Positions 31,876 to 40,825 of a DNA stretch of 64,000 bases are shown here, one piece after another. The first letter of the stretch is position 1, and each line of letters opens with the position of its first letter. The DNA comes from CAKZQX01 sp034436755 (lineage in GTDB: Bacteria; Chloroflexota; Chloroflexia; Chloroflexales; Chloroflexaceae): NCBI GenBank assembly GCA_034436755.1, contig DAOTVB010000216.1, forward strand, positions 9,083 through 73,082. The letters run 5' to 3'. Made by a program: the position numbers and the translations under genes. The notes beneath the pieces were generated by a model, which searched no databases, was not told the DNA's origin, and saw nothing but the letters and a program-made list of their open reading frames with translations.

Positions 31876-32945
31876 TCAAATATCCGGCGGAATGTGCGGG
31901 TTGCCGGGTGCGTCTCGGCGGTCTCGTCCGCATGGTCAATAAACCAGCGGGTCGCTTCGGCAATAACCGTTCCGGTCAGCGCACCGCTAACTACATCACC
32001 CGGATAGTGAACGCCGAGATACATACGCGAGAAGGCCACCAGCGTCGCTATGGAATACCAGAGGGACGTCAACTCGGGGTAGTGGCGGCGCATTAGCCAT
32101 GCCCCGGCAAAAGCGGCCGCCGAATGTCCGGATGGGAAGGAGTAGCCACCCGGTTTGCGCCCGACGGCAACCGCCTGCACCACATCAATAAATGGCCGGC
32201 GACGGCGGAAGTAGTGCTTGATCGGAAACTCAACACTCATCGTGGCAAACCAGAGCGGTGGCACCACCTGGTGCAGCGCCTTGATCCCCCGCGGCCGGTC
32301 TACCGCGCTTGCCGCCAGCAGCAGAACCACCCAGCCCCAACCGCCATTCATAAAGTTGGTGGCGCTCTGGATCACCTTGTTCGATACTTTTGTGTGGGGC
32401 ATATGATTGATCCAGAGGAAAATTCGGGCGTCCAGAGCCTGCAGCGGCTTCATCCGGCGCAGCATGGCGGCCCGCAACATATTCGCCGGTTGCTGCAGAG
32501 ACTGGTCGGCAATGCCTTCCTGTTCCGGATTGGTCGCTTCCTGGGTTGCCATTTCAAGCGCCTCTCGTATTTCGCCGGAACTACCGGCAATCTGTCGCGC
32601 CGCCTCCATCAACACGCGGGCGGTCTGCTCCGGGCCGAGCGCGGCGGCTTCAATTGCGCGTTCGGGCGCCTCGCTGGCCGTCTCTTCTTCCTGCTCATGC
32701 ACCTCCGGCTCGGTGACACCCTCGGACGCGGCCATAATTTCATCCACAACCCGCTGGGCATCTTCAGGCGTTTTAATCTCCCGCAGCTTCGCCTGGAGTG
32801 CTTCCCGCGCCGGTTTAACTTTGGCCTTGACCTCTGGGGGTACATCGGCCTGCAGCGCGGCGGTGGGCGTCTCTCCTGCCGGCTCTGCCGCGGACCGGGT
32901 GGTTTCTTCGGGAATGGTTGCATTGCGGTTCGGTTGATCAGTCAT
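31872..32945 (-). CDS. PAP2-family membrane phosphatase with long N-terminal region
   Basis: A 357-aa protein. The N-terminal ~150 residues are Glu/Ala-rich, helical or disordered and without membrane segments. The C-terminal PAP2 domain (about 190-345) has five membrane helices and all three acid-phosphatase motifs: KHYFRRRRP, PSGHSAAAF and SRMYLGVHYPGD. Relatives dephosphorylate phosphatidate, undecaprenyl diphosphate or similar lipid phosphates. ATG at 32945 is preceded by GGAGG. A diacylglycerol/lipid-kinase gene lies directly upstream on the same strand (56-base gap), so the pair may act in turnover of lipid phosphates or of the polyprenyl carrier. Confidence 0.88.
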   Translation of the reverse strand: MTDQPNRNATIPEETTRSAAEPAGETPTAALQADVPPEVKAKVKPAREALQAKLREIKTPEDAQRVVDEIMAASEGVTEPEVHEQEEETASEAPERAIEAAALGPEQTARVLMEAARQIAGSSGEIREALEMATQEATNPEQEGIADQSLQQPANMLRAAMLRRMKPLQALDARIFLWINHMPHTKVSNKVIQSATNFMNGGWGWVVLLLAASAVDRPRGIKALHQVVPPLWFATMSVEFPIKHYFRRRRPFIDVVQAVAVGRKPGGYSFPSGHSAAAFAGAWLMRRHYPELTSLWYSIATLVAFSRMYLGVHYPGDVVSGALTGTVIAEATRWFIDHADETAETHPATRTFRRIFE

Positions 32946-33001
32946 GGTTCCTCCATAATGTGTAGCGCACAGGCACAACGTCCGGTCATACCTGCGCCAG
33001 T

Positions 33002-33958
33002 CTACTTATCCGATGATTCTTGCTCATCTGTCGTGTGTGAGACCGGCACAATCACCCGGACCACCCGGGGCACAACCCGCACCTTTACCGGCGTTTCCCC
33101 AATAATCTCGCCATCGCCCTGAACCGGCAGCGATTTGTCGGCATCGATAACGATCCACTCGCGTGCGGGCAGGTAACGGATTTTCCGGCTGCGCCGTTGT
33201 TGTCCGGTCAGTATATGCCATGCCATCCCAATGTAGTCCTGGAGCCGTCCGGCCCAGATAATACAGACATTGACCACGCCGTCATCGGGGGTAATATCCG
33301 GTCCCCAGCGAAACGGTGGTCGTCCGAATGTGCCCCCATTGGCGATCAGCACCTGAGCGGCTCGTGGGCGACTCTTCTGGTTATCGGCGCGCACGGTGAA
33401 GCGACGCGGCTGGTAGCCAACCAGCCAGCGTAACGCGGTCCACATGTATGCCAGCCAGCCGAAGCGGCGCTTGGCCTGCTGCTCCGTGTCGCGGATCATC
33501 AGCGACTCAATGCCGACACCGACGTGGAGGACATAGTACGTTTCGTCAACCTGCATCGCATCCAGCAGAGTCGTTGCGTGTTCACCCGTCAACAGGCGAC
33601 ATGCCGCTTCAGGATCGAGCGGAATATTCAACTCCCGCGCCAGAATATTCGCCGTACCTGCCGGAATGATGCCCATCGGGGTCTCGGTATGGGCCAGTCC
33701 ATTCGCCACCGTCGAGATCGTACCGTCACCACCACTGGCAATCACCATATCCACGCCGCGCTCCGCGGCCGCGCGAACAATCGCATGCACTTCGCTATAC
33801 TCTTCGTCCCCGGTTATCTCATAGAAATCACAGGACCAGCGTTCTGGTGGAAACATCCGGCTCATGATACCCCGTACCATATCGGAGCCTTTCCGCCCGG
33901 CACTCGGATTGAGGACGACAAACACCTGCAAAACTTCTTTTTCTGAAGCAACGGCCAT
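33002..33958 (-). CDS. Diacylglycerol/lipid kinase family protein
   Basis: A 318-aa DAGK-catalytic-domain protein (DgkB/YegS/LCB5 type), ATP-dependent lipid phosphorylation at the membrane. It has FVVLNPSAGRKGSDM at the N-terminus, the nucleotide-binding VIASGGDGTISTVANGLAHT, and GIIPAGTANILARELNIPLD. The C-terminal domain includes PDITPDDGVVNVCII. I choose ATG at 33958 because GAGGGAG lies six bases upstream; in-frame ATGs at 33973 and 34024 give non-conserved extensions. The PAP2 gene follows. The pair has opposing activities, kinase and phosphatase. Confidence 0.9.
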   Translation of the reverse strand: MAVASEKEVLQVFVVLNPSAGRKGSDMVRGIMSRMFPPERWSCDFYEITGDEEYSEVHAIVRAAAERGVDMVIASGGDGTISTVANGLAHTETPMGIIPAGTANILARELNIPLDPEAACRLLTGEHATTLLDAMQVDETYYVLHVGVGIESLMIRDTEQQAKRRFGWLAYMWTALRWLVGYQPRRFTVRADNQKSRPRAAQVLIANGGTFGRPPFRWGPDITPDDGVVNVCIIWAGRLQDYIGMAWHILTGQQRRSRKIRYLPAREWIVIDADKSLPVQGDGEIIGETPVKVRVVPRVVRVIVPVSHTTDEQESSDK

Positions 33959-34310
33959 CACGTGCTCCCTCATTGTCACATCTGCTGGCATAATTTGGCA
34001 TAATGTGCTATCCTTCTTAACCATCCCTACGGGTATGCAAGATCTATTCCAGGGAGATGTGCATGAGCCTAACGGCCGTATGCTGCGGCAGCGTGTGCAG
34101 TTTATCCCGGATTACCGGCATATCACACTGGAGTGAATTGGGCTTTAAGAAGCCATGTAACCGTTTTGTAACTCTATCCGATATCATAACTTGCACTGAT
34201 ACTGAGAGATGTAGAGTGCGCGAGATCCGGTTTGCAGCAGACCTGCTGCTGTGGTGGGCTACTATGTCTGAGTAGCACGCCTGACGGTTTCATGTCGAGG
34301 GAGACCAGGT
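33959..34310. other. Divergent intergenic region, lipid kinase / phaE
   Basis: 352 bases containing the promoters for both directions. I see only weak boxes (for example TTGTAA near 34160 and TTGCAC near 34192) and no further gene or repeat. Confidence 0.5.
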
Positions 34311-34910
34311 ATGGCTTCGCAGGACGGATACCAGCCGATCGATATAACGAACCCCTTTGAAATCTGGCGTACCTGGCGCGATGTCCAGATCGACGTACTG
34401 GCCCGAGGTACCGCCGGCATTGTCAATACTGCTGCCTATGCCCAGGCACTGGGCCTCTATCTGGATAGTTACCTCACCGTTGCCGTTCCACTTCAGCAGA
34501 TTCTGGAAAAATATCAGAAAGTAGCGCTGTCCCGGTTGAACATGCCGGCGCGTACGGATATAATCTCCGTGGCACAACGCATGACCAGCATTGAGTTTCG
34601 GCTTGATGATCTCGATGCCCGGCTGGATCAGCTTCTTCCGCTGCTGCAGATGCCGGTTGCGGCGCGTGGTCCGCAATCCGGCAATGGCCGGCAGATTGCG
34701 GCAACCGCTGCGGAGGAACTCGCCGCCCGGCTTCAGATGCTTGATGAACGCACCGAACGGGTTGTCGGTCTGCTCGAAGCCCTCTTCACCCAACAGGCCG
34801 AAGCAGCGAGCGCGAGTAGTATATCGCAGACCGGTGCATCCGACCCGGCAGCGGCTGCCTCTGCTGCTGGGGTATCTGCGGGCGATCCGCCTGACGCAAC
34901 TGCTGTGTGA
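34311..34910 (+). CDS. phaE: PHA synthase accessory subunit, PhaE/PhaR-like
   Basis: A 199-aa subunit expected to bind PhaC and form the active two-subunit polyhydroxyalkanoate synthase. It contains NPFEIWRTWRDVQIDVLARG near the N-terminus, a long helical region with YQKVALSRLNMPARTDIISV AQRM, and coiled-coil residues 95-165 (EFRLDDLDARLDQLLPLLQM). The P-x-R-x-D stretch is typical of PhaE. It is much shorter than purple-sulfur-bacterial PhaE (~360 aa) and close in size to PhaR of Bacillus, so class III versus class IV is not settled. The C-terminus is Ala/Ser-rich. The gene is first in an operon with phaC (108-base gap). Confidence 0.82.
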   Translation: MASQDGYQPIDITNPFEIWRTWRDVQIDVLARGTAGIVNTAAYAQALGLYLDSYLTVAVPLQQILEKYQKVALSRLNMPARTDIISVAQRMTSIEFRLDDLDARLDQLLPLLQMPVAARGPQSGNGRQIAATAAEELAARLQMLDERTERVVGLLEALFTQQAEAASASSISQTGASDPAAAASAAGVSAGDPPDATAV

Positions 34911-35018
34911 TGATGATCTAAGGTGGTAAATGCTCCGCGTTTTGCGTATTTCCACCAGTGACACGAGATTTCGGTAGGGGTGTCCCTTCCGCTACAACAA
35001 TGTACAAGGAGAACGCCG

Positions 35019-36128
35019 ATGACGGCATCACCCCCACCGCCGTTACATCCAATGGCACTACCTGAGCAACTCTCCCGTGAAATGGCCCGCATCTATGCCG
35101 CGAGCCGGAACGGGAGCAGGCTGATGACCGGGCGGATGCAGCCGGGAGTTGGTCAGACACCCAGAGAACTGATCTGGACACTCAATAAAAGCAAACTCTA
35201 TCACTACTATCCACAGGTTCCAGCCGAACGTGTCCATCCCGTGCCGCTGTTGCTGGTGTTTGCACTGATCAATAAACCATACATTTTTGATCTGCGACCC
35301 GGTAATAGCTTTATTGAGTTTATGACTCGCCAGGGGTACCATGTGTACCTCCTCGATTGGGGGACGTTTGGGCCGGAAGATGCGCATCTGGACTTTGCAG
35401 ATTTTGCGCTGAACTACCTTCCGCGTGCTGTGCGTAAGGTGCAGGCTCACTCCGGCATGCATGCGCTGAGTATGCTGGGTTGGTGCATTGGCGCTACCCT
35501 GGCAACCATCTACGCTGCAATGCGGCCCGACGATGGCCTGCGCAACCTGCTGCTGCTAACGGCACCCCTGGACTTTGCCGATGCCGGCGCAGGTCCGTTT
35601 ACGCTCTGGCTTGATGAGCGTTATTTCAATGTTGATGGGCTGGTTGCGCACATGGGTGTTATTCCCGGTGAAATGATCGACTGGGGAAATAAACTGCTCA
35701 AGCCCGTAGAGAATTTTATCGGGTCGTATGTCCGCCTCTGGGATAATCTGGACGATCCGCACATTGTTGCGTCCTGGCAGGCTATGAACACCTGGATTAA
35801 TGATCCGGTTCCCTTTCCTGGTGCAGCCTTCCGTCAGTGGATCGTGGAGTTCTTCCGCGAAAACCGACTGATGCGGGGCGAGTTGATCATGCAGGGCCGG
35901 GTGGTCGATCCTGCCAACATCACGGCAGTCGTGCTGAACATTGTTGCCGATAAGGATCATCTTGTGCCGTCGTGCCAGTCTACCAGCATTATGCAGCATA
36001 TCGCCAGCCAGGACAAAGAGCTTTTGATTATGCCGGGTGGTCATATTGGGATCATGGCCGGCAGCAGTGCGCAAAAACGGCTCTGGCCCCGGATCGATGC
36101 CTGGTTGGCAGCACGCTCAGACAATTAA
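35019..36128 (+). CDS. phaC: Polyhydroxyalkanoate synthase, class III/IV catalytic subunit
   Basis: A 369-aa alpha/beta-hydrolase that polymerises 3-hydroxyacyl-CoA at the granule surface. The lipase-like box is GWCIGA with the nucleophile cysteine at residue 156. The catalytic aspartate is in VADKDHLVP and the histidine in MPGGHIGIMAG. KPYIFDLRPGNSFIEFMTRQ and YLLDWGTFGPED are standard for the ~40-kDa synthases that need PhaE or PhaR. ATG 35019 has AAGGAGA upstream; an in-frame ATG at 34980 would remove that site. It is downstream of phaE and upstream of a reductase gene. Confidence 0.94.
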   Translation: MTASPPPPLHPMALPEQLSREMARIYAASRNGSRLMTGRMQPGVGQTPRELIWTLNKSKLYHYYPQVPAERVHPVPLLLVFALINKPYIFDLRPGNSFIEFMTRQGYHVYLLDWGTFGPEDAHLDFADFALNYLPRAVRKVQAHSGMHALSMLGWCIGATLATIYAAMRPDDGLRNLLLLTAPLDFADAGAGPFTLWLDERYFNVDGLVAHMGVIPGEMIDWGNKLLKPVENFIGSYVRLWDNLDDPHIVASWQAMNTWINDPVPFPGAAFRQWIVEFFRENRLMRGELIMQGRVVDPANITAVVLNIVADKDHLVPSCQSTSIMQHIASQDKELLIMPGGHIGIMAGSSAQKRLWPRIDAWLAARSDN

Positions 36129-36139
36129 GTTTCCTGCTC

Positions 36140-36159
36140 CCTGTTCTTTCGAGAACAGG
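36140..36159 (+). other. UUCG hairpin between phaC and phaB1
   Basis: CCTGTTCT-TTCG-AGAACAGG, an 8-bp perfect stem closed by a UUCG tetraloop, lies 11 bases after phaC. There is no U-run, so it is more likely an mRNA-stabilising or processing element within the operon than a terminator. Confidence 0.6.
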
Positions 36160-36244
36160 CTGATATTGCTTACGTCGTCAGGTCGCATGACCAGGAGTTA
36201 CGCATGGTTTGGTACTTTTGTAAAGAAGTGTGAGGAGATTCGCA

Positions 36245-36985
36245 ATGCGTCTAAAGGATAAAGTTGCCTTTGTTACCGGCGGTGGTCGTGGCATTGGTCG
36301 CATTACTGCGCTGACATTTGCGCGTGAGGGAGCCCGGGTCGCAGTTGCCGATATTAATGGCGAAGCAGCCGAAGCGGTTGCGGCTGAACTGCGCGAGGGT
36401 GGGGCGAACGCGATGGGGGTGCAGGTCGATGTTTCGCAGTCAGCCTCGGTTGAGGCCGCAATCAACGCGGTGGCCGAGTGGGGTGGGGGTATCGATATCC
36501 AGGTGAATAATGCCGGAATTACCCGCGATGCCCGTATGCAGAAGATGAGCGAGGATCAGTGGGATTCGGTCATCTCGGTGAACCTGAAGGGTGTCTGGCT
36601 CTGTGCCCGCACGGTCGCGCCGATCATGGTTTCGCAGGGTGGCGGATGTATTCTGAGCACCAGTTCGATTGTGGCGCACTATGGGAACTTTGGGCAGACC
36701 AACTATGTTGCAACGAAGGCGGGTGTGATTGGCATGACCAAGACCTGGGCGCGGGAACTAGGTCCGAGTGGTATTCGGGTGAATGCGGTTGCGCCGGGAT
36801 TCACGGCCACCGAGATGATCCAGACGGTGCCGCAGAAGGTGATCGATGCCATTAAGGATCGCACGCCGATGCGCCGTCTGGGAGAGCCGGAGGATATTGC
36901 AAATACGTTTCTCTTCCTGGCCTCCGATGAGGCGACATTCATTACCGGCCAGGTGATCTCGGTTGACGGCGGGTTGATTGTCTAA
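36245..36985 (+). CDS. phaB: Acetoacetyl-CoA reductase / 3-oxoacyl reductase (SDR), first copy
   Basis: A 246-aa short-chain dehydrogenase. TGGGRGIG at the N-terminus binds NAD(P)H, NNAG follows mid-chain, and the catalytic triad is S (STSSIVAHYG), Y and K (NYVATKAGV). It ends in ITGQVISVDGGLIV, typical of FabG/PhaB. In the pha cluster the expected reaction is reduction of acetoacetyl-CoA to (R)-3-hydroxybutyryl-CoA, but FabG activity cannot be excluded. ATG at 36245 has AGGAG upstream. It is the last gene of the phaE-phaC-phaB1 operon, closed by a strong terminator. Confidence 0.85.
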   Translation: MRLKDKVAFVTGGGRGIGRITALTFAREGARVAVADINGEAAEAVAAELREGGANAMGVQVDVSQSASVEAAINAVAEWGGGIDIQVNNAGITRDARMQKMSEDQWDSVISVNLKGVWLCARTVAPIMVSQGGGCILSTSSIVAHYGNFGQTNYVATKAGVIGMTKTWARELGPSGIRVNAVAPGFTATEMIQTVPQKVIDAIKDRTPMRRLGEPEDIANTFLFLASDEATFITGQVISVDGGLIV

Positions 36986-37048
36986 GGCTGCATTATAGGC
37001 ACAGCTTGATAAATTTTGAACAATAGACCCCAACAATCCCCAGTGAAT

Positions 37049-37088
37049 CAGGCCGCTGCCAATCGGCAGCGGCCTGGCTTTTGTTCTG
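37049..37088 (+). terminator. Terminator of the phaECB operon
   Basis: CAGGCCGCTGCC-aatc-GGCAGCGGCCTG, a 12-bp perfect stem, is followed by GCTTTTGTTCT. It lies 63 bases after phaB1. It could also serve the GNAT gene converging from the other side. Confidence 0.85.
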
Positions 37089-37173
37089 AACGGATGCCGG
37101 ATAGCTATGTCCGGTGGTGGTAGCATCCCATGGTTGGGACAGAGATAAACACCGGTCCATCTACACCAAATCA

Positions 37174-37737
37174 CTACGCGGTTTTCTGATCCATATGATA
37201 TGACAGGATCAGCAGATCGTGAAACTTTCCGTTGCGATCACAGGCATGCTTGCGCAGCGTTCCCTCGACCTGGAAGCCGAGATGGTGGAAGATATCCTTG
37301 CCATCAACCTGATCTTCCAGCATCTGCACAATTACCTTGGCCGCCTGGAGGTTGCGCGCCGCCGCGAAGATCTTCTCGGCCAGGATGGAGCCTAACCCGG
37401 CATGCCGCCAGTCCTCAGCGACGACCAGGTAGATATCGGCGACATGGGCGGACCAGCCGGGCAACTGCCGGACGGAGGTATACCCGACGATGGTACCATC
37501 TTCGGCCTGGGCAACAAACTGCCGCCAGTGCTCGGCGGCCGCAGCATTCGCCAGGCGAGCCGTAATCTCAGGATTCTGAAAGTCATCCTCCAGGTACAGT
37601 GAGTCTTTCGCCGGAAGGTTTTCACCAAAAGCCTGAAGCGCCGCCCGGTCCGACTCGGCAATTGGCCGAATCGTTACCGTACGCCCGTCGCGGAGTGTTT
37701 TGGTGGTGGACGCTTCAATGCGCTCTGCTTGAGTCAT
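37174..37737 (-). CDS. GNAT-family N-acetyltransferase
   Basis: A 187-aa acetyl-CoA-dependent acetyltransferase. It has TIRPIAESDRAALQAFGENL at the start and the acetyl-CoA-binding segment VVAEDWRHAGLGSILAEKIF (R/Q-x-x-G-x-G/A pattern). The C-terminal part FHHLGFQVEGTLRKHACDRN and GKFHDLLILSYHM resembles RimJ/PhnO-like acetyltransferases. The ATG at 37737 has AAGGAGG upstream. It is on the opposite strand to the pha genes and splits them into two operons; a link to PHA is not shown. Substrate unknown. Confidence 0.85.
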   Translation of the reverse strand: MTQAERIEASTTKTLRDGRTVTIRPIAESDRAALQAFGENLPAKDSLYLEDDFQNPEITARLANAAAAEHWRQFVAQAEDGTIVGYTSVRQLPGWSAHVADIYLVVAEDWRHAGLGSILAEKIFAAARNLQAAKVIVQMLEDQVDGKDIFHHLGFQVEGTLRKHACDRNGKFHDLLILSYHMDQKTA

Positions 37738-37889
37738 TCATTGCCTCCTTAAAGTGCGGTTCGTGGCTCAATTTGGGGATTGCCATATTATAGTAGCTTC
37801 GGTTACAGTGGGGTTACGCCCGCATCCGATGCGATAATGAGCGTATACCCCTTCAGAAAGCCATAAAGTGCGATCTGTGATCCTTCCAC

Positions 37890-37917
37890 TTGCAACATTG
37901 CCATCTTATACTATAAT
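37890..37917 (+). promoter_or_regulatory. Promoter of the phaA-phaB2 operon
   Basis: TTGCAA (37890-37895), 16 bases, TATAAT (37912-37917). The start near 37924 gives a leader of about 220 bases, long enough for the hairpin at 38066. Confidence 0.75.
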
Positions 37918-38065
37918 GTAACTGCCCTCTACTATACAACGTGAATGACCGTTTTACCAGTTTGTACGGCCATAGGTGGGTCTCTATCTGTGGAAAGGGC
38001 TGTTTGTAGGTGGCAGGAATTTGACGCCGCAAGGAGGCGGAGCACCAACACGGTAAGAAGACAAG

Positions 38066-38108
38066 GCGCAGCTCGTATGATGGAGGACGAACTGCGCTAC
38101 GTGTTTTT
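38066..38108 (+). promoter_or_regulatory. Attenuator-like hairpin in the phaA leader
   Basis: GCGCAGcTCGT pairs with ACGAaCTGCGC around a 10-base loop, one mismatch in 11. Six bases on comes a run of five T (38104-38108). It ends 38 bases before the phaA ATG and downstream of the mapped promoter, so it could stop transcription early. It could also be a terminator for an unseen transcript. Confidence 0.5.
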
Positions 38109-38145
38109 ACCACTAAGGTAACAGTAAGCTTAGAGGAGGTCAACG

Positions 38146-39342
38146 ATGAGCAACAATGGTCGCGAAGTTGTCGTGCTCAGTGGTGTTCGGACGGCTATCG
38201 GCGATTATGGGGGGAGTCTGAAGGATTTTCCGCCAACGGAACTGGCTGCGATGTGTGTACGTGAGGCGGTCCAGCGAGCTGGCGTCGATCCTAAGGACGT
38301 TGGCCACTCGATCTTTGGAAACATTATCCACACCGATGCGCACGACCACTACCTGGCCCGGGTTGCCGCCATTAACGGTGGGTTGGCGCACGATACCCCG
38401 TCACTGACCCTGAACCGGCTGTGCGGTAGCGGTCTGCAGGCGGTGATCTCGGCGGCACAGTTGATTATGCTTGGCGATACCGACAGCGCGGTTGCCGGCG
38501 GCGCGGAGAGCATGAGCCGCTCGCAGTACTGGGCCACCTCGATGCGCTGGGGCCAGCGGATGAACGATGCCAAGATTATTGATGCCATGGTCGCCGCTCT
38601 GTCTGACCCCTTCGATGACTGCCATATGGGTGTCACGGCGGAGAATATTGCCAAGAAGTGGGAGATTTCGCGCGAAGATCAGGATAAGCTGGCTGTGATG
38701 AGCCATGGCCGCGCGGTCAAGGCGATTGATGCCGGTTACTTCAAGGATCAGATCCTGCCGGTGGAGATCAAGTCTAAGAAGGGCACGACGGTTGTCGATA
38801 CGGATGAGCACCCCCGCCGGGATGCCACTGTCGAAGGTATGGGCAAGCTCCGCCCGGTGTTCGATAAGTCCGGGAGTGTGACGGCCGGTAATGCCTCGGG
38901 TATTAACGATGCGGCGGCGGCAGTGATCCTGATGGAGCGCAGCGCGGCGGAGAAGAGTGGCCTGAAGCCGCTGGCTCGGCTGGTTGACTACTCGTTCGCC
39001 GGCGTTGATCCGAAGTACATGGGTATCGGCCCGGTTCCGGCGGTGCGCACGATCCTGGAGAAGACCGGCCTGAGCCTCAGCGATATGAACCTGATTGAGC
39101 TGAATGAGGCGTTTGCTTCCCAGGCGCTGGCGGTGATGCGCGATCTGGAGCTTGATGTGGAAGACGAGCGGGTCAACCCCAATGGTAGCGGTATCTCGCT
39201 GGGGCATCCCATCGGCGCGACCGGCGCGATCCTGACGGTCAAGGCGGTGCATGAACTGCAGCGCACCGGCGGCCGCTACGCCCTGGTCACGATGTGTATC
39301 GGTGGCGGGCAGGGTATTGCCGCCATTTTTGAGCGGCTGTAA
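38146..39342 (+). CDS. phaA: Acetyl-CoA acetyltransferase (beta-ketothiolase)
   Basis: A 398-aa thiolase that condenses two acetyl-CoA to acetoacetyl-CoA, the first PHB step. The nucleophile cysteine is in LNRLCGSGLQAV (about residue 90), the histidine in NPNGSGISLGHPIGATGA and the second cysteine in TMCIGGGQGIA. Length is standard. Start ATG 38146 has GAGGAGG upstream. phaB2 follows after 97 bases, so the operon makes (R)-3-hydroxybutyryl-CoA from acetyl-CoA. Fatty-acid or mevalonate use of the thiolase cannot be excluded by sequence. Confidence 0.93.
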   Translation: MSNNGREVVVLSGVRTAIGDYGGSLKDFPPTELAAMCVREAVQRAGVDPKDVGHSIFGNIIHTDAHDHYLARVAAINGGLAHDTPSLTLNRLCGSGLQAVISAAQLIMLGDTDSAVAGGAESMSRSQYWATSMRWGQRMNDAKIIDAMVAALSDPFDDCHMGVTAENIAKKWEISREDQDKLAVMSHGRAVKAIDAGYFKDQILPVEIKSKKGTTVVDTDEHPRRDATVEGMGKLRPVFDKSGSVTAGNASGINDAAAAVILMERSAAEKSGLKPLARLVDYSFAGVDPKYMGIGPVPAVRTILEKTGLSLSDMNLIELNEAFASQALAVMRDLELDVEDERVNPNGSGISLGHPIGATGAILTVKAVHELQRTGGRYALVTMCIGGGQGIAAIFERL

Positions 39343-39439
39343 ACGCGACGTACGGAACATCTGAATGTTATGCGTGCTATCGGCACCTGCTTGCGGTAGC
39401 GCGCATGACCTGTGTTTGTAGCATAAGGGAGGTACACCT

Positions 39440-40186
39440 GTGGGTAAGCTTGATGGACAGGTAGCAATTGTTACTGGTGCGAGCCGTGGTATTGGGCGTG
39501 GTATCGCGCTGCAGATGGCCCGGGAGGGGGCCAAGGTTGCCATTAACTATCGCAGCAGTGAGGCGCAGGCCCAGGAACTGGCTGACGAGATCAAAGGGTT
39601 TGAGGGCGAGTGCATGCTGGTTCAGGCCGATGTTGGTTCGCCGGACGAGGCGCGCGATATGGTGCGCCGGGTCTTTGAGCAGTGGGGCCGGATTGATGTC
39701 CTGGTTAACAACGCCGGTATTACCAAGGACCGCACGCTGCGCAAGATGGGCGATGAGGACTGGCAGAAGGTTGTTAATGCAAATCTGGGCAGTGTTTTCT
39801 ACTGCACCTCGGCGGTCATGCCGATTATGGTTAACCAGACCCACGGACATATCATCAATATTAGCTCGATGAATGGTCAGATTGGGGCGGTAGGCCAGTC
39901 CAACTACTCGGCGAGTAAGGGTGGTATTATTGCATTTACCCGCACCGCGGCACTGGAGTTGGCCCGCTTCAACATTACGGTGAATACAATTGCTCCAGGC
40001 TGGACCATGACCGATATGTTTGCCGGTGTGCCGGATAATATCCAGGATCAGATCAAGGGACGTATCCCGCTGGGTCGCTTCGGCAGTTCTGAGGATATTG
40101 CCAAAGCTGCCGTCTTCCTGGCGACTGATGCCGACTATATCACTGGTGAGCAACTGAACGTTAACGGTGGCGCGTTTATGGCGTAG
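39440..40186 (+). CDS. phaB: Acetoacetyl-CoA reductase, second copy
   Basis: A 248-aa SDR: VTGASRGIGRG (cofactor), NNAGITKDRTLRKMGDEDWQ, catalytic SSMNGQIGAVGQSNYSASKG and a typical ITGEQLNVNGGAFMA end. The segment GQIGAVGQSNYSASKGG is typical of PhaB from PHB producers, which makes this the stronger candidate for true PhaB of the two reductases here. The GTG start at 39440 is preceded by AGGGAGG. It is co-transcribed with phaA. A GCTC-rich inverted repeat (40238-40260) lies after the gene. Confidence 0.9.
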   Translation: MGKLDGQVAIVTGASRGIGRGIALQMAREGAKVAINYRSSEAQAQELADEIKGFEGECMLVQADVGSPDEARDMVRRVFEQWGRIDVLVNNAGITKDRTLRKMGDEDWQKVVNANLGSVFYCTSAVMPIMVNQTHGHIINISSMNGQIGAVGQSNYSASKGGIIAFTRTAALELARFNITVNTIAPGWTMTDMFAGVPDNIQDQIKGRIPLGRFGSSEDIAKAAVFLATDADYITGEQLNVNGGAFMA

Positions 40187-40237
40187 GGATTGAATCCTGA
40201 GGAATATAACCTGTTCTCGCGGATATAATAATCGACT

Positions 40238-40260
40238 GTGCTCTCTACCACGAGCACAGC
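40238..40260. terminator. Hairpin between convergent phaB2 and phasin-like genes
   Basis: CTGTGCTC and CGAGCACAG enclose a seven-base loop. No U-run follows on either strand, so it is a weak bidirectional terminator candidate. The rest of the 244-base gap has no gene. Confidence 0.45.
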
Positions 40261-40430
40261 CGATCAGTCAGAATAAAACGCGCTTTTCTCTCCTGTTACC
40301 ACAAACGATATAAGACCAGAAACGTGTTTTTCCAGGTGGGGAGCGCGGAGGGAATTTCTCCGTCTCTCCATCTATCTATATTTGATATGCTTTTCGAGGT
40401 ACCATGGGTTGTGCGACCCGCTATTTATGC

Positions 40431-40712
40431 CTATTTCATCGACTTGGTGACGATGTCCTGCAGATTGCTGGTGTAGCCCTGCCAGACTTGCAGCATCTCG
40501 TTCGTCAAGCGATGCTGGGTTTTGATCGCGTCTTCAACCGCCTGATCCGCCGAGTTACGCAGACTGCGGCTGTAGTTCCAGTTCTTGAGCACGACATCGA
40601 ACGCCATATCAGTGCTTGCCACCATCAACTCGTTCCAGGCATTCATCGAGCGGGTTGCCATCTCCTGAGCATCCAGATACTGCTGGCGAACCTGTTCCTG
40701 AACGTCTACCAT
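40431..40712 (-). CDS. Phasin-like small helical protein
   Basis: A 93-aa protein, almost entirely amphipathic helix with no membrane segment (VQEQVRQQYLDAQEMATRSM NAWNELM ... MLQVWQGYTSNLQDIVTKSM). Composition, with many A/M/Q/N and aromatic W/Y at regular steps, and position beside phaAB suggest a granule-coat phasin or a PhaM-like spacer. It is shorter than common phasins (~115-190 aa), and I cannot assign it to a family by sequence alone. Strong ribosome binding site AAAGGAG before ATG 40712. It is divergent from the large regulator. Confidence 0.7.
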   Translation of the reverse strand: MVDVQEQVRQQYLDAQEMATRSMNAWNELMVASTDMAFDVVLKNWNYSRSLRNSADQAVEDAIKTQHRLTNEMLQVWQGYTSNLQDIVTKSMK

Positions 40713-40825
40713 GGGAGAACTCCTTTCGCGTCTCTAAGACCTGGTACTCCTTGGGGAGAGTATCGCCGGTAGAGCGTGCGACGCATCGCATTATGCGTTA
40801 TACTTATAGTTACACATGATTGTTT

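Noticed and set aside
32124..33122. 332-codon open frame on the plus strand
   Set aside because: It is antisense to the PAP2 and lipid kinase genes, with no protein family features.
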